A stretch of DNA of 64,000 bases from positions 34,803 to 98,802 of the forward strand of contig JANXAL010000069.1 of assembly GCA_025062325.1 (NCBI GenBank). Reading direction: 5' to 3'. The notes under the pieces were generated by a model. It was not told where the DNA came from. It did no database searches and saw only the letters and a program-made list of their open reading frames with translations. The DNA comes from Roseiflexus sp. Its GTDB lineage: Bacteria; Chloroflexota; Chloroflexia; Chloroflexales; Roseiflexaceae. The position numbers were made by a program, and so were the translations under genes. Positions 44,086-56,412 of this stretch are shown one piece after another (the first letter of the stretch is position 1; each line of letters starts with the position of its first letter).

Positions 44086-44397
44086 TCAAGCCGTGTTCTC
44101 CTCGACCCACGCGCCATACGGCGCATACACGTGCTCAATTGCGAAAGCGTGGATCGCTGGCAGTTCATACGGATGCAGCGCCCGGATCGCTGCTTCGACG
44201 TCCTGGTAACGTGCCGCGGTTGTCTTGAATAGTACACGAAACTCTGGCTCGTGCTGAATATCACCCTTCCAGCGATAGACGCTCTCAATCTGCGAAATCT
44301 GCGCGCAGGCGGCCAGCCGTCGCTCAACCAGCGCAGTTGCGATCTTCCGCGCATCTTCAATGTTCCCCACAGTAGTGATTACAGCAATCAGGTTCAT
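44086..44397 (-). CDS. cutA: Divalent-cation tolerance protein CutA
   Basis: 103 residues from MNLIAVITTVGNIEDARKI, with AGGAGG just upstream; the frame is open to 44448 but the family begins at the Met used here. It has ALVERRLAACAQISQIESVYRW, EPEFRVLFKTT and LHPYELPAIHAFAIEHVYAPYGAWV, the full CutA1 signature. It forms a stable trimer and is linked to copper tolerance in E. coli, though its true job is debated. Confidence 0.93.
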   Translation of the reverse strand: MNLIAVITTVGNIEDARKIATALVERRLAACAQISQIESVYRWKGDIQHEPEFRVLFKTTAARYQDVEAAIRALHPYELPAIHAFAIEHVYAPYGAWVEENTA

Positions 44398-44795
44398 CGC
44401 GCCTCCTTGCGTATCTGCTAGTGACAGGTGCGGCATTGTTTGGTCCATAGCGCGCTTCCAATTGTACGGAACAGAGTGCGGGGCGCAAGGCGCGGAAGCG
44501 ATTGCTCACTAGTTCTATTATGTGATTGCGATCCGGTTGTGATGGGAATACGGATTCGCACGGTTGCAACGGATTCACACGGATCGGCTTATGAGCAGGA
44601 GGCTATCGATTCGCGTGCATCCGTCTTGATCCGCACCCATCCGTGGGCGTCCGCGCCCGGCGCTCCGTGAGGGAGCGCGGCGCGATCATCCGTCTTTTGT
44701 GCTATTATTCCCATTTGAGGGTAGACTGCGGCAATGGATGTGCGCAGCGGCAAAGAACGCGGGAAAGGCTGCGGATAGTTGCAAGGGTTGTGCGT
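44398..44795. other. Region upstream of the druA-nurA-herA operon
   Basis: No confirmed gene. About 44535-44650 consists of repeated ATCCGT-type words (GGATTCGCACGG, CGGATTCACACGGATCGG, CATCCGTCTTGATCCGC). About 44695-44712 is TTTTGTGCTATTATTCCC, whose TATTAT may be a -10 element, but no -35 partner is clear. An open frame in phase with DruA begins at 44643, but no good start is seen before the GTG codons at 44790/44796. Confidence 0.4.
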
Positions 44796-45935
44796 GTGGA
44801 AGCGGCAGAGTTAAGAGCCGTCGTTCTTGATCGACTGAGAGATGTCGGTTTTGTGATCAAAGAAGACGGTACACTATGCCCTCCCTCGGGCAATAAGGAG
44901 GCCCTGCGGCAGATCCACAGGCCAGCTACGCGATTAGAGATAATTGCGCATCAGGAATGGCTTCGGCGACATCTCTCTCGATATCTTTCTTTCTTTGCAA
45001 ATGGCGGTGAAGTTGAACCTGAGCGCATAGAACCAGTATTAGTCGAGGTTACAACACAGAAACATTGCGATCTTTTTCGTCTGGCTCGATTACTCTGGTC
45101 TATACCTTTTTCTAAGGGGTATGGTCGCCGTTTACGATTCCTTATTACAGACAGGGCAAATAACAAACTGATCGGCCTGCTTGCGTTGCAGTCTCCGCCT
45201 CTTGATTTCCCGGCGCGTGATCGGTTGTTTCACTATCCGCCGGGAAGAAAGACAGAGTTAGTTAACCAAACAATGGATATTCAGACATTAGGAGCGGTAC
45301 CGCCCTATGATCGTCTTTTGGGGGGAAAACTGATAGCGTTAGCGGCAGCATCAAACGAAGTTCGTCAGGCATATCGGCATAAGTATGCCGGACGGGCGAC
45401 TGAGATCGAACGACGCATCCTGCCGCCTCACCTGGTCGCTCTTACGACGACAAGCGCTTTTGGGAGAAGCAGCATCTATCATCGTCTGCGCTATAATAAC
45501 GGAATACATATTGCAGAGTCGCTTGGTTACACCGAAGGTTATGGCGCGTTTCATTTGATGGAACTTTACCCGCTGTTCCGCGCATTTTTGGAAAGCCAGG
45601 GCATTTCAACACGAGGCGGCTTTGGCGTTGGTCCTCGTCGGAAATGGCAAACGATGGTGCGAGCGCTAGAGCGGTTAGGGCTTTCGTCCGATCTGCTTCG
45701 TCATGGCGTGAAGCGGGAAGTGTTTCTGTTTCGCCTGGTAGACAACCTGGAAGCGTACATGGAAGGCCGTGACGCGGAACCGGTCTATCGCAACCTGCCA
45801 TTCTCGGAGCTGGTCGCCTGGTGGCGCGAACGCTGGTTGCTGCCGCGAGTGGAGCGTGTCGATGGGTGGCGAGCGTGGCGGAGAGAGGAGATTACGAGTC
45901 TGCTGCTGATTGACAACGATGGGACCGAACCATGA
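44796..45935 (+). CDS. DruA-like (DUF4338) protein
   Basis: About 379 residues. The DUF4338 core is unmistakable: LRFLITDRANNKLIGLLAL, LGAVPPYDRLLGGKLIALAA, HLVALTTTSAFGRSSIYHRL, IAESLGYTEGYGAFHLMELY, RLGLSSDLLRHGVKREVFLF and FSELVAWWRERWLLPRV. DUF4338 is the DruA subunit of type I Druantia anti-phage systems; its biochemistry is unsettled. No DruB-E homologue follows. Instead nurA starts in its stop codon (ATGA overlap). The coding sequence is visibly AT-richer than its neighbours, which suggests transfer. The start is uncertain: GTG 44796 with AAGGG in front, or GTG 44790. Confidence 0.85.
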   Translation: MEAAELRAVVLDRLRDVGFVIKEDGTLCPPSGNKEALRQIHRPATRLEIIAHQEWLRRHLSRYLSFFANGGEVEPERIEPVLVEVTTQKHCDLFRLARLLWSIPFSKGYGRRLRFLITDRANNKLIGLLALQSPPLDFPARDRLFHYPPGRKTELVNQTMDIQTLGAVPPYDRLLGGKLIALAAASNEVRQAYRHKYAGRATEIERRILPPHLVALTTTSAFGRSSIYHRLRYNNGIHIAESLGYTEGYGAFHLMELYPLFRAFLESQGISTRGGFGVGPRRKWQTMVRALERLGLSSDLLRHGVKREVFLFRLVDNLEAYMEGRDAEPVYRNLPFSELVAWWRERWLLPRVERVDGWRAWRREEITSLLLIDNDGTEP

Positions 45936-47083
45936 CGGAAACCGGAGAACGTCCGTTTGGTGAGCTGCCCGCTGCACTGGTTGACGAGGTCCTCAAGCGC
46001 ACCCAGGATCTCGGTCAACGGTTGCTTCAGAATTTTGAGCATGTGCGCGAAAGGCGTCAGGCATGGCGAGACAGCCTTCAGCAGGCGGGTTTGCTGCGCC
46101 GTGACGCCGAACTTCTCTATCCCCCCATTCCAACGACCTGCGGTGTTGATGGCTCCTACGCCGTCGAGCGGTTGCTAGCCAGTGACCTGGTTGCCGCGGC
46201 TGCCGTTGCAGTAGAGGGCCTGACGCCTCCCTCAGAAACGCGCCACTGGCCGGAACCTCGTCATCTTGTCTGGGTGGAGACAGAGGCGCATGAGGCCGAA
46301 ACGGGCACGATTCTGCGCGCCTTGATGATCGGCATGGAGTTAGAGCTTGCCAGGCAAGCGCCGCACGAGGTCGTCTTCCTGGACGGATCGCTGACAACAC
46401 CCCTCATCTACTTCAACCAGGCGTTGAACAAGAGTCTGGATGCCCGACATTTGCATACGACAAACCATTTTCTTGACCGATTTACCTCGTTTCTGGATGC
46501 ATACCTGGAGATACTTGCCTCAACGCGGAGCGACCGTTGCTGGCTGGCGATACCCAAATACACGACACGGCGAGAAATTGGACAAACGATAGGTTGGCCT
46601 GACACATCCGATGATCGCAGCCTTTTGAGCTTTTTGTTGGAACCAGGTGAGTATACCAGCCCCAGGCCCTTGCAGCAGCCATTCGAACCCTGGCATTTGA
46701 ATCTGGCTCCGCTTGAGCCTGCGGTCAGAGCGCAAGCCGATCGTGCGGCACAGCAGATCATTTCGTTGTTAGACGCGATACAGGTCGTCTACTACCGGCC
46801 TTACCTCTGGCTTCCGGCCCTCCGGGTGGAAATGGGCCGTGCAGTGGCCGAAAATCAGGCGCGCCTGGCTGCTGCCCTGCACGGGATTCGCCATCAGTGC
46901 GGCGCGCCGGCAGTGATGGAGCCTTACCCTCTCTACATGGCCGACCGAATGGTCAAGCACCTGCCCAAAGCCCTCCCTACGTTTCGCCAGGTAACCAGCC
47001 AGCATATCGCTGAGACGTATCAGGGAAGCATCAGCGAGGTCTTTTTCGGCCTCTATGGCTATCGCACTGAGTCAGGAGTGTGA
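45932..47083 (+). CDS. NurA-domain nuclease
   Basis: 383 residues. The NurA core shows the first metal Asp in TTCGVDGSYAVERLLASD (D73), the second in HEVVFLDGSLTTPLIYF (D151), then a helical part and a C-terminal VVYYRPYLWLPALRVEMG and GAPAVMEPYPLYMADRMVKH. NurA is a 5'-3' exo/endonuclease that works with the HerA translocase on DNA ends. It overlaps druA by four bases and is followed after four bases by herA, so all three are made from one coupled message. Confidence 0.85.
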   Translation: MTETGERPFGELPAALVDEVLKRTQDLGQRLLQNFEHVRERRQAWRDSLQQAGLLRRDAELLYPPIPTTCGVDGSYAVERLLASDLVAAAAVAVEGLTPPSETRHWPEPRHLVWVETEAHEAETGTILRALMIGMELELARQAPHEVVFLDGSLTTPLIYFNQALNKSLDARHLHTTNHFLDRFTSFLDAYLEILASTRSDRCWLAIPKYTTRREIGQTIGWPDTSDDRSLLSFLLEPGEYTSPRPLQQPFEPWHLNLAPLEPAVRAQADRAAQQIISLLDAIQVVYYRPYLWLPALRVEMGRAVAENQARLAAALHGIRHQCGAPAVMEPYPLYMADRMVKHLPKALPTFRQVTSQHIAETYQGSISEVFFGLYGYRTESGV

Positions 47084-47087
47084 TCCC

Positions 47088-48920
<1,833 letters not shown>

Positions 48921-49066
48921 CATACGCTTGCTCTTGAAAATTGCAATCAGGTAAACATCCCTCGCGCTCAACAACTCTCCTCCTGGGCGACATGATTTCC
49001 AGGATGTGGTACGATAACAGTAAGCGTCGCTCCTTGCGCGCTGGCTGACCCAAAAGTGCGTATACC

Positions 49067-50092
49067 GTGACTTCTGGCGCAACATCCGATACCGATGCGT
49101 CACCGCTGGAGAATCCCTTCGTCCAGCGCGCGCGCATTACCGACGCCACGCGCTTCGCCGGGCGGTGGCGAGAGCTTTCGCTCATTTTCGATGCGATTGA
49201 AGCGCGCCGACCGGTCATGGTCACTGGTCCGGCGAGTATCGGCAAATCATCGCTTCTGACGCATATTACCGCATCGGCGGCGGTTCACCTTGAAGAGCCG
49301 CTGCTCCCGTCCTTTTATCTGGCGCTCCACGAGGCGGCGACGCCGGAAGATGTCTATCAAACGGTGCTTCAGGCGTTAGGTGTGCCGGGTTCGACGCCAG
49401 CAGCACTGGAAGTTGCGCTGCTCGAACAGGAAACGCCGGTGCTTCTCTGTCTTGATGACGCACATCGGGCATTGAGCGCTGGTTGGGGTGCATTGCTGCT
49501 CGAGACGCTAGCGCGTATTGCGCGCGGCGGACGCCTGATCCTGGTGGTGGCGTCAGCCGGGGAGATGCCGCTGCTCAGCGAACGGTTTGTGAACGTGCGT
49601 TTGGGTGCGTTTGCGCCAGCAGAGGTGCGCCTGTTCGCAGAGACCTATCTTGAAGGCACGAATGTCAGCTTTACAGCGAGCGAATTGCGGGCGCTCGCCA
49701 GCATCAGCGCCGGGCATCCAGCGTATCTCCAGCGCGCTGCCTATCACCTGTTTGAGAGTCGGCGCGATGGGCGCGACTGGTGTGCTGCCTTTCTCGCCGA
49801 AGTGCGGGAGCGACCCATTCCAGGCGCACCGCTGCCGCCGGAAGCCTTCGCAGGCGATGACAGGCGTGATGCGATCAGACCCCGTTATGGAACCCTTCGT
49901 ACCCACAAACTCCCGCAGAAGGACGCCGGTTTTTCGGTTCCCGAAGCGCCACGCACGCTGCTCCTGATGATCCCGCCGCTGGCGGCGCTCCTCATCTTTA
50001 TCACTACTGGCAACGTCGTCTCTGCCACGCTCATGGCATTGCCAGGTCTGGTGATCGCCCTGGTGTGGTGGTACCGCTGCCGCGTCAGTTGA
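49067..50092 (+). CDS. STAND-like ATPase with C-terminal membrane helices
   Basis: 341 residues starting at a GTG. An AAA/STAND-type ATPase: RFAGRWRELSLIFDAIEA, Walker A VMVTGPASIGKSSLLTHI, Walker B PVLLCLDDAHRAL and LGAFAPAEVRLFAETYL, the usual arrangement of archaeal-type or ORC/STAND NTPases. Residues about 290-340 form two hydrophobic helices, so the ATPase is anchored by its C-terminus. It follows herA by 147 bases on the same strand and might be a fourth part of the system or an independent gene. The usual effector domain is absent. Confidence 0.72.
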   Translation: MTSGATSDTDASPLENPFVQRARITDATRFAGRWRELSLIFDAIEARRPVMVTGPASIGKSSLLTHITASAAVHLEEPLLPSFYLALHEAATPEDVYQTVLQALGVPGSTPAALEVALLEQETPVLLCLDDAHRALSAGWGALLLETLARIARGGRLILVVASAGEMPLLSERFVNVRLGAFAPAEVRLFAETYLEGTNVSFTASELRALASISAGHPAYLQRAAYHLFESRRDGRDWCAAFLAEVRERPIPGAPLPPEAFAGDDRRDAIRPRYGTLRTHKLPQKDAGFSVPEAPRTLLLMIPPLAALLIFITTGNVVSATLMALPGLVIALVWWYRCRVS

Positions 50093-50171
50093 ACCAGCAC
50101 GCCTGCACCAGTGCATTGGTCGCCACTGCGATCTGTCTCCATCAAGTAGCCACATCAGCGCCTGCGAGCAG

Positions 50172-50798
50172 TTGGTCTCGAAGACATTGAGCACATATGC
50201 TGCGCCGTTTGCCGATCCGAAGAGCGCGTCGCCATCCGCCCCGGCAATAGGGGTATGCGATGCCTGGTTGTTCCTCGATGAAGTGGCGGAACCTCTTCTT
50301 CAGAAGGCCGATCATGTGCTGGTCGTCACGACGCTGGAAAGGCTGGCGCTTCGCAATCCAAAGCGTTTCCTGGAGCATCTTGCGCGCAGTGAACTAACGC
50401 GGGAGCGAGTCACGCTAGCGCTCAACCGCTTCCCAGTTGTCAACAATATTGCGCTGCAGGACATGCAGAAACGCCTGCGCTACCCGGTTGGCGCCAATAT
50501 CCTGAGCGCAGGGCAGCCGATTACGCACAGCGTGAACTGTAGCATGACCATCGTGATGGTGCAGCGCCGCAGTTGGGCATGCCAAAGTCTGCTACGACCG
50601 GCGGCGCATGTGGCAGGCGACGGCGCAAACCTGATTGCGCTCAAACGTTCGGGCGAACAGAAAGGCAGGGAAGTCCTCCTGCTCGACGTGGAGGGGCGCC
50701 GTAGTTTGCTGAGCATGGTGCGCGCCACATCGTGGCGCTCATGCCTCAGCCATCTTGTACCCGACGCCGCGCACCGTCAGGATGATACGTGGACGTGA
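50172..50798 (+). pseudogene. CpaE/TadZ-like ATPase C-terminal remnant
   Basis: The first about 110 residues match the second half of the CpaE/MinD-like ATPase: EVAEPLLQKADHVLVVTTLE, RNPKRFLEHLARSELTRERV, LALNRFPVVNN, MQKRLRYPVGANILSAGQPI. The Walker A N-terminal half is missing, and after NCSMTIVM the frame runs into sequence with no matching pattern. It looks like an internal fragment of a type IV pilus assembly ATPase gene. It overlaps the 3' end of the response-regulator gene tail to tail. I regard it as non-functional. Confidence 0.6.
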
Positions 50799-51476
50799 CG
50801 GTTCAACTTCGACTTTTTCGCGCAACCGACGCACACACACATCCACCAGGTTTGTCTCGCCGACGTAATCATACCCCCAAACCTCGCGGAAAAGGGTTTC
50901 ACGGTCAAACACGTGACCGGCATTGGCGGCAAGGAAGTAGAGTAACTCAAACTCCATCGGCGTCAGATTAACTTCTTTGCCGCGCACAATCACCCGGTGG
51001 CGCGGTTCGTCGATCTCGATCTCGCCCACGCGAACGATTGGCGGCGCGACGCGGTGTTTGTACCCCTCAACACGCCGCAGAATGGCGTCAACGCGCGCAA
51101 TCAACTCGGCGATCTTGAACGGCTTGGTAATGTAATCATCGGCGCCAAGTTCGAAGCCGTGCACGATGTCGTCGGTGCCATCACGGGCGGTCAGAATGAT
51201 GATTGGAACGTCGGAGCGCTCGCGGATGTGCTGACATGCCTCGAAGCCGTCGACATACGGCATCATAACATCAAGGATGACAACATCGAACTTCGATTCG
51301 TTGAACGCCTTCAACGCCTCCAAACCGTTTTTGACCGCCACAATCTCGTAGCGCGGATCCTTCAGCGTAACCTGGATCAGCGTACCAATTGATGGATCAT
51401 CATCCGCTATCAGAATGCGGCGCGGATGAGCATTCTCTTCGTGGGCGCGTTCGGCAAGTCGGCGTATGAGTCGCAT
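50739..51476 (-). CDS. OmpR/PhoB-family response regulator
   Basis: 245 residues. The receiver domain has acidic ILIADDDPSIGTLIQ, phospho-acceptor Asp in FDVVILDVMMPYVDG, Thr in IIILTARDG and Lys in DDYITKPFKI. The C-terminal winged helix shows LTPMEFELLYFLAANAGHVF, RETLFREVWGYDYVGET and VDVCVRRLREKVE with GVGYKMAEA at the end. It would bind DNA after phosphorylation. The start could also be one of the internal Met/Val codons near position 18, but MRLIRRLAER is in frame from 51476. No histidine kinase is adjacent. Confidence 0.92.
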   Translation of the reverse strand: MRLIRRLAERAHEENAHPRRILIADDDPSIGTLIQVTLKDPRYEIVAVKNGLEALKAFNESKFDVVILDVMMPYVDGFEACQHIRERSDVPIIILTARDGTDDIVHGFELGADDYITKPFKIAELIARVDAILRRVEGYKHRVAPPIVRVGEIEIDEPRHRVIVRGKEVNLTPMEFELLYFLAANAGHVFDRETLFREVWGYDYVGETNLVDVCVRRLREKVEVEPSRPRIILTVRGVGYKMAEA

Positions 51477-51489
51477 AGTAGTACCATGT

Positions 51490-52081
51490 TTATCCGTAAC
51501 TGTGTGCAGTATAGCGACTCTTGCGCCAAACGTAAAGAGGGGAAACCCCCGCTCATGAGGTCCGGCGGGTTAAAATATTTTCACGTTCGACCAGTGACTG
51601 CGCCTGCAAAGGCGAGCGCCGCCATACGCGCCAATAGCAGCGTCAGCACCGCCCACGCTGAGCCGCTGCCCGACGAAGAGCGCCAGGAAGAGACGTGCAA
51701 AGAAGACCAGGTTCTGGCGTGCGCTGAGCCGTTCACACAGACCTGAACGTTCGGTGCGCAACCCGACAGTGCGCCGGATCATCTGATCGTCTTTACCGAG
51801 GCGGCAGCCAGCCACGACGGTGCCGCTAGCGGTTGGCGCGATTAACGCCACTGGCCTGCACACTATGGTGGTCTTCCCGGCGCCGTTCGGTCCGAGAAAG
51901 CCAACACCGCGCCGCGCGGCGCGGTGAGCGTCAGGCGATCTACAACGACTCGCTCGTCGAATGCGCGGGTCAGTTCGTAGGTTTCAATCGCGCTCAGAAA
52001 GAAACCGCAGAAGGCGGGAGATATCCAGCATCTTTCGTATGGACGCGAAGATACAAAGGTGCAAAGCATTGCCGTCAACAC
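51490..52081 (-). pseudogene. Remnant of an ABC transporter ATPase gene
   Basis: On the minus strand two frames carry pieces of a NatA-like ATPase. The 52081-51863 frame has AIETYELTRAFDERVVVDRL, the typical opening. The other frame, 51863-51570, has a corrupted Walker region (reading across the shift gives GVGFLGPNGAGKTT) followed by VCRPVALIAPTASGTVVAG and RTVGLRTERSGLCERLSARQ, then NLVFFARLF. After that it runs into unrelated frame, with a possible permease end (LLLARMAALAFAGAV) near 51600. Frameshift plus internal deletion make it dead. Confidence 0.65.
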
Positions 52082-52156
52082 GACAACATTTGCGCCTTCG
52101 ACTTTTGCGTTCGCTTCAGGGGAAAACCCTCGGAATCGCCTCTTGCCGTAGTAGCA

Positions 52157-53296
52157 TCATTCCAGATAGCCGCGCAGACCGCGCCCGTAGTGCGGATGGC
52201 GCAATTTACGCAGAGCGCGCGCTTCGATCTGGCGAATCCGTTCGCGAGTGATGCCAAACTCGCGCCCGACCTCTTCCAGCGTGCGGTAGTGCCCGTCGTG
52301 CAAGCCGTAGCGCAACTGGATGATGCGGCGTTCGCGTTCGGGCAGCTTCTCGAGCGCACTGTCGATCTGTTCGCGTAGGATGCGGTTCGATGCGCTCTCA
52401 ATCGGCGTGACGCCCTTGCCATCCTCGATAAAGTCGGCCAGCACTGAGTCCCCTTCTGTGCCGATCGGGGTTTCGAGCGAAATGGTCTGACGCGCAGCTT
52501 CGAGCACCCGTCGCACCTTCTCGACCGGAATGCCAAGCTCCAGCGCGATTTCGTCCGGCGTCGGATCGCGCCCGGTCGTCTGTTGAATGCGATTGCTGGT
52601 GCGCATCACGCGATTGATCGTTTCACCGACATGCACCGGCAGACGGATCGTGCGGCTCTGATCAGCAATCACGCGCGTGATCGCCTGGCGGATCCACCAG
52701 GTTGCATAGGTGGAAAACTTGTACCCTTTGCGATAGTCGAATTTCTCGGTGGCGCGCATTAAGCCGATATTGCCCTCCTGGATCAAGTCGAGCAGGGACA
52801 TGCCGCGCCCAAGGTATTTTTTCGCAATGGATACGACCAGTCGCAGATTCGCCTGGATGAGGCGCTCGCGCGCCGCCTGACCTTCCTGGACCCAGCGGTG
52901 CAACTGAGGGCGCTCAGCGGGAGCGTAATCGCCTTTCTGCAATCGCTCGTTCGCCTGCTCGCCGCGTTCAACCTGCTGCGCCAGCATTATCTCTTCCTGG
53001 GCAGTCAACAGGTTGACCCGGCCAATCTCACGAAGGTAGACCCGGACCGGATCATCGATCTCCGCGCCGTCGATATCGGCGTCGAGGTCGTGATCCAGCG
53101 AGTCGTCATCCTGATCAGTATGAAACATGTCGTCGGCGGATACGAAGGGATCGCGATCGCTGAGAGTGCGCTCCAGGATGTGTTCGATAGTCTCAGACGC
53201 CGGGTCGGCGGCAGGACGATGAACACGAACATGACTACGCGGAGAGGTCTGCGACTCGTGGGCCGTGGTGAGGAAGGAGCCGAGGGGTTCTTTCAC
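52157..53296 (-). CDS. rpoD: Primary sigma factor (RpoD/SigA-type)
   Basis: About 379 residues. Region 1.2 is [17 protein letters not shown]; region 2 includes [34 protein letters not shown] and [16 protein letters not shown]; region 3 follows with TNRVM-like [11 protein letters not shown]; region 4.2 is [20 protein letters not shown] and ends [12 protein letters not shown]. There is no large region 1.1. A GTG at 53296 with GGTGG before it is chosen; the frame is open to 53374. An AT-rich -10 TATAAT lies on the minus strand at 53332-53327, with a TTGTGC (53357-53352) 19 bases upstream. It probably directs housekeeping transcription, including the livG promoter. Confidence 0.92.
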   Translation of the reverse strand: MKEPLGSFLTTAHESQTSPRSHVRVHRPAADPASETIEHILERTLSDRDPFVSADDMFHTDQDDDSLDHDLDADIDGAEIDDPVRVYLREIGRVNLLTAQEEIMLAQQVERGEQANERLQKGDYAPAERPQLHRWVQEGQAARERLIQANLRLVVSIAKKYLGRGMSLLDLIQEGNIGLMRATEKFDYRKGYKFSTYATWWIRQAITRVIADQSRTIRLPVHVGETINRVMRTSNRIQQTTGRDPTPDEIALELGIPVEKVRRVLEAARQTISLETPIGTEGDSVLADFIEDGKGVTPIESASNRILREQIDSALEKLPERERRIIQLRYGLHDGHYRTLEEVGREFGITRERIRQIEARALRKLRHPHYGRGLRGYLE

Positions 53297-53326
53297 ATTC
53301 CACCAACCTTCTGTGCATAACGGCCT

Positions 53327-53419
53327 ATTATAATGTGCATACGGTAAGATAGCACAAAAGTCGCACATCTTCAAGGACTATTTTGCACTAGTACCTGTCT
53401 GCAGTTGCCGTGCTATAAT
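53327..53419. promoter_or_regulatory. Divergent promoters between rpoD and transaldolase
   Basis: On the minus strand TTGTGC (53357-53352) and TATAAT (53332-53327), 19 bases apart, precede rpoD by about 30 bases. On the plus strand TATAAT at 53414-53419 faces transaldolase about 265 bases away, but no convincing -35 lies at the right distance. The rest of the 387-base gap holds nothing I recognise. Confidence 0.45.
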
Positions 53420-53683
53420 CTGTGCAAGTTCTGTGTTGAGAACCGAGAGTGAAGAACTGAGCACTAAGAGAGCGATCAAAAGGAAGCTGGGGATTGGGAC
53501 CGTGCTGCGGAGCGGATTGCTCCGGGAATGGCGTCCAGGGTGAACGGTTTCTCTCCGTCCACGGAACGCAGCGCCCGCCCCTGTTCGTAAGAAGCCGCAT
53601 CAAGCCGTTCTTGGATCCGTGTCCATCGCGGGTCTTGCTTATTCGACAGCATCAGGAATTCAATATCAACAAAGGAGCAAGCC

Positions 53684-54337
53684 GTGCAGATCTATCTCGA
53701 CACAGCCAATCTGGACGAAGTTCGCACTGCCGCCAGTTGGGGGGTGCTCAGCGGCGTCACCACAAATCCGTCACTCATGGCGAAGGAAAAGGGCGCCGAC
53801 TTCAAAACGACGATTCAGGAAATTGCGAGTCTGGTAAATGGCCCGATCAGCGCAGAGGCAACCTCACTGGACGCAGACGGCATGGTGCGTGAAGGACGCG
53901 AGTTCGCTTCCTGGCATCCGAATGTCGTGGTCAAGATACCAAGCACGACGGAGGGGTTGAAAGCAGTGTCGCGCCTGGCGCGCGAAGGCATCCGCTGCAA
54001 TGTGACGCTCTGTTTCAACGCGGTGCAGGCGCTCCTGGCGGCGCGGGCTGGCGCCTTCATCATCAGTCCGTTCGTCGGGCGCGTTGATGACGTCGGCGTT
54101 GATGGCATGAGCCTGGTTCGCGAAATTGTCCAGATCTATCGGAAGCATAACATCCCGACGTTGGTGCTCGCAGCGTCGATTCGCCACCCGCGGCACATCG
54201 TCGAAGCGGCGCTGGCAGGTGCAGATATCGCAACATGCCCATTTAAGGTGCTCGAGCAGAGTATGCGCCATCCGCTGACCGACATTGGCATCGAACGGTT
54301 CCTGGCGGACTGGAAGGCATGGCAGCAGGGCAGGTGA
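53684..54337 (+). CDS. tal: Transaldolase (fructose-6-phosphate aldolase-like, small type)
   Basis: 217 residues, the short MipB/TalC form. [20 protein letters not shown] opens it, followed by [30 protein letters not shown] (with the Schiff-base Lys), [33 protein letters not shown] and [14 protein letters not shown]. It moves a dihydroxyacetone unit between sugar phosphates in the pentose-phosphate pathway. Transketolase follows directly (46 bases), so the non-oxidative branch enzymes are made together. Confidence 0.95.
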   Translation: MQIYLDTANLDEVRTAASWGVLSGVTTNPSLMAKEKGADFKTTIQEIASLVNGPISAEATSLDADGMVREGREFASWHPNVVVKIPSTTEGLKAVSRLAREGIRCNVTLCFNAVQALLAARAGAFIISPFVGRVDDVGVDGMSLVREIVQIYRKHNIPTLVLAASIRHPRHIVEAALAGADIATCPFKVLEQSMRHPLTDIGIERFLADWKAWQQGR

Positions 54338-54381
54338 TACAGAGTGAGACACGTGTCACTTACCCTTCGGGCAAGACGATT

Positions 54382-56412
54382 ATGACATCATCATACAACG
54401 ACCTCGACTGGCTTGCCATCAACACGATCCGTACGCTGTCGATCGATGCGGTGCAGGCCGCCAATTCCGGGCATCCCGGCATGCCGCTTGGTGCAGCGCC
54501 AATGGCGTATGTGTTGTGGACACGCTTTTTGCGTTTTGATCCGGGCGATCCCTCTTGGCCTGATCGTGATCGTTTCGTGCTCTCCGCCGGTCATGGTTCC
54601 ATGCTTCTCTATAGTCTGCTGCACCTGACCGGCTTCGATCTCTCGCTTGATGATCTTCGTCGCTTTCGTCAGTGGGGATCGAAAACGCCGGGTCACCCGG
54701 AATGCTCTCTGACGCCAGGCGTCGAGGTGAGCACCGGTCCGCTGGGTCAGGGGTTTGGCAATGGCGTCGGCATGGCGATTGCCGAGGCGTTTCTGGCGGC
54801 AACGTACAATCGCCCCGGCTATACCCTCTTCGACCACTACACCTATGCGATTGTCAGCGATGGCGATCTGATGGAGGGCGTGGCTGCCGAGGCGGCGTCG
54901 CTGGCAGGGCATTTGCGACTGGGCAAACTGATCTATCTGTACGACGACAACCAAATTTCTCTCGATGGACCGACGAGTCTAACATTTACTGAAGATGTGC
55001 TGCTGCGCTTTGCGGCATATGGCTGGCATACGGTGCGCGTTGCCGATGGCAACGATCTCGACGCTATCGAGGCGGCGATCCGCGAGGCGCAGGCAGTGAC
55101 GGATCGCCCGTCGCTCATCGCGGTGCGCACGATTATCGGCTACGGCAGCCCACTGGCGGGCACCAACAAGGTGCACGGCGCTCCGCTTGGCGCTCATGGC
55201 GTGCGTGCTACGAAACGGGCGCTGGGGTGGGACCCGGACGCTACGTTCTTCGTGCCTGATGAGGTGCGCACATTGATGCGTCTGGCGCGAGAACGCGGAG
55301 CGGCGCTCCGGACCGACTGGCAGGCGCGCTTCGAGGCGTATGCCGTGACGTATCCTGCCGAAGCGCGCCAGTTGCGTCTGGCGCTGGCAGGGAAACTGCC
55401 GGACGGCTGGGAGGCATGCCTGCCGTCGTTCAGCCCGACAGACGGTGATCTGGCAACGCGCGAGGCGTCTGGAAAAACGATCCAGGCGCTGTACAACGCG
55501 ATCCCCTGGTTGATCGGCGGTTCCGCCGATCTCTCGGAAAGCACCAAAACACCGTACACGCTGACAGAGAGTTTTCAGTCGGACTGCCGTACCGGGCGGG
55601 TGATCTGGTTCGGGGTGCGGGAGCACGCGATGGGGGCGATCCTGAACGGTATGGCAGCGCACGGCGGTGTCAGGCCGTATGGCGGAACGTTTCTGGTATT
55701 TTCGGACTACATGCGCGGCGCGATTCGTCTGGCGGCGCTGTCGCATCACGCGGTCATTTATATCTTCACCCACGATAGCATTGGTTTGGGGGAAGATGGT
55801 CCCACCCACCAACCAGTCGAGCATCTGGCGGCGCTGCGCGCTATTCCCAACCTGTGGGTCATCCGCCCTGCCGATGCCAATGAAACCGTAGTCGCCTGGC
55901 AGATCGCTCTTGAGCGCACCGACGGTCCCACAGCGCTGATCCTCAGCCGGCAGAAATTGCCGGTGTTCGACCGGTCGACGCTGGCGTCCGCCGAAGGCGT
56001 GCGGTGCGGAGCGTATGTCTTGCGCGACGCTTCAAATGGCGCGCCGCAAGTCATTCTGATGGCGAGCGGCTCGGAGGTTGCGCTGGCGCTGGCTGCGCAG
56101 GCGGCGCTGGCAGAGCGCGGCATAGCAGCGCGGGTAGTCAGTTTTCCGTCGTGGGAATTGTTTGCGCTGCAACCTCAGGAATACCGTGATAGCGTCTTGC
56201 TGCCGAAAGTGCGCGCACGGTTGGCGATTGAGGCGGGCGTGGCGCAGGGATGGGAACGCTGGGTTGGCGATCAGGGCGACTGTATCAGTGTCGAGACGTT
56301 TGGCGCCTCGGCGCCTTATCAGGTCGTCTTCCGGGAATACGGGTTCACGGTCGAGAATGTCATCGAGCGGGCGCTAGCGGTGTATGCGCGCAGTGCAAGG
56401 TCTGCAGCATAA
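54382..56412 (+). CDS. tkt: Transketolase
   Basis: About 676 residues from [19 protein letters not shown]. The family motifs are complete: [43 protein letters not shown] and [18 protein letters not shown], the ThDP/Mg motif [19 protein letters not shown], then [35 protein letters not shown] and the C-terminal [15 protein letters not shown]. It transfers two-carbon units in the pentose-phosphate and Calvin-type or 3-hydroxypropionate-linked sugar metabolism. The frame is open to 54319 inside tal. Confidence 0.96.
   Translation: MTSSYNDLDWLAINTIRTLSIDAVQAANSGHPGMPLGAAPMAYVLWTRFLRFDPGDPSWPDRDRFVLSAGHGSMLLYSLLHLTGFDLSLDDLRRFRQWGSKTPGHPECSLTPGVEVSTGPLGQGFGNGVGMAIAEAFLAATYNRPGYTLFDHYTYAIVSDGDLMEGVAAEAASLAGHLRLGKLIYLYDDNQISLDGPTSLTFTEDVLLRFAAYGWHTVRVADGNDLDAIEAAIREAQAVTDRPSLIAVRTIIGYGSPLAGTNKVHGAPLGAHGVRATKRALGWDPDATFFVPDEVRTLMRLARERGAALRTDWQARFEAYAVTYPAEARQLRLALAGKLPDGWEACLPSFSPTDGDLATREASGKTIQALYNAIPWLIGGSADLSESTKTPYTLTESFQSDCRTGRVIWFGVREHAMGAILNGMAAHGGVRPYGGTFLVFSDYMRGAIRLAALSHHAVIYIFTHDSIGLGEDGPTHQPVEHLAALRAIPNLWVIRPADANETVVAWQIALERTDGPTALILSRQKLPVFDRSTLASAEGVRCGAYVLRDASNGAPQVILMASGSEVALALAAQAALAERGIAARVVSFPSWELFALQPQEYRDSVLLPKVRARLAIEAGVAQGWERWVGDQGDCISVETFGASAPYQVVFREYGFTVENVIERALAVYARSARSAA

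Noticed and set aside
44796..45935. DUF4338 gene as a transposase
   Set aside because: No inverted ends or insertion-site duplication are seen, and the gene is translationally coupled to nurA and herA.
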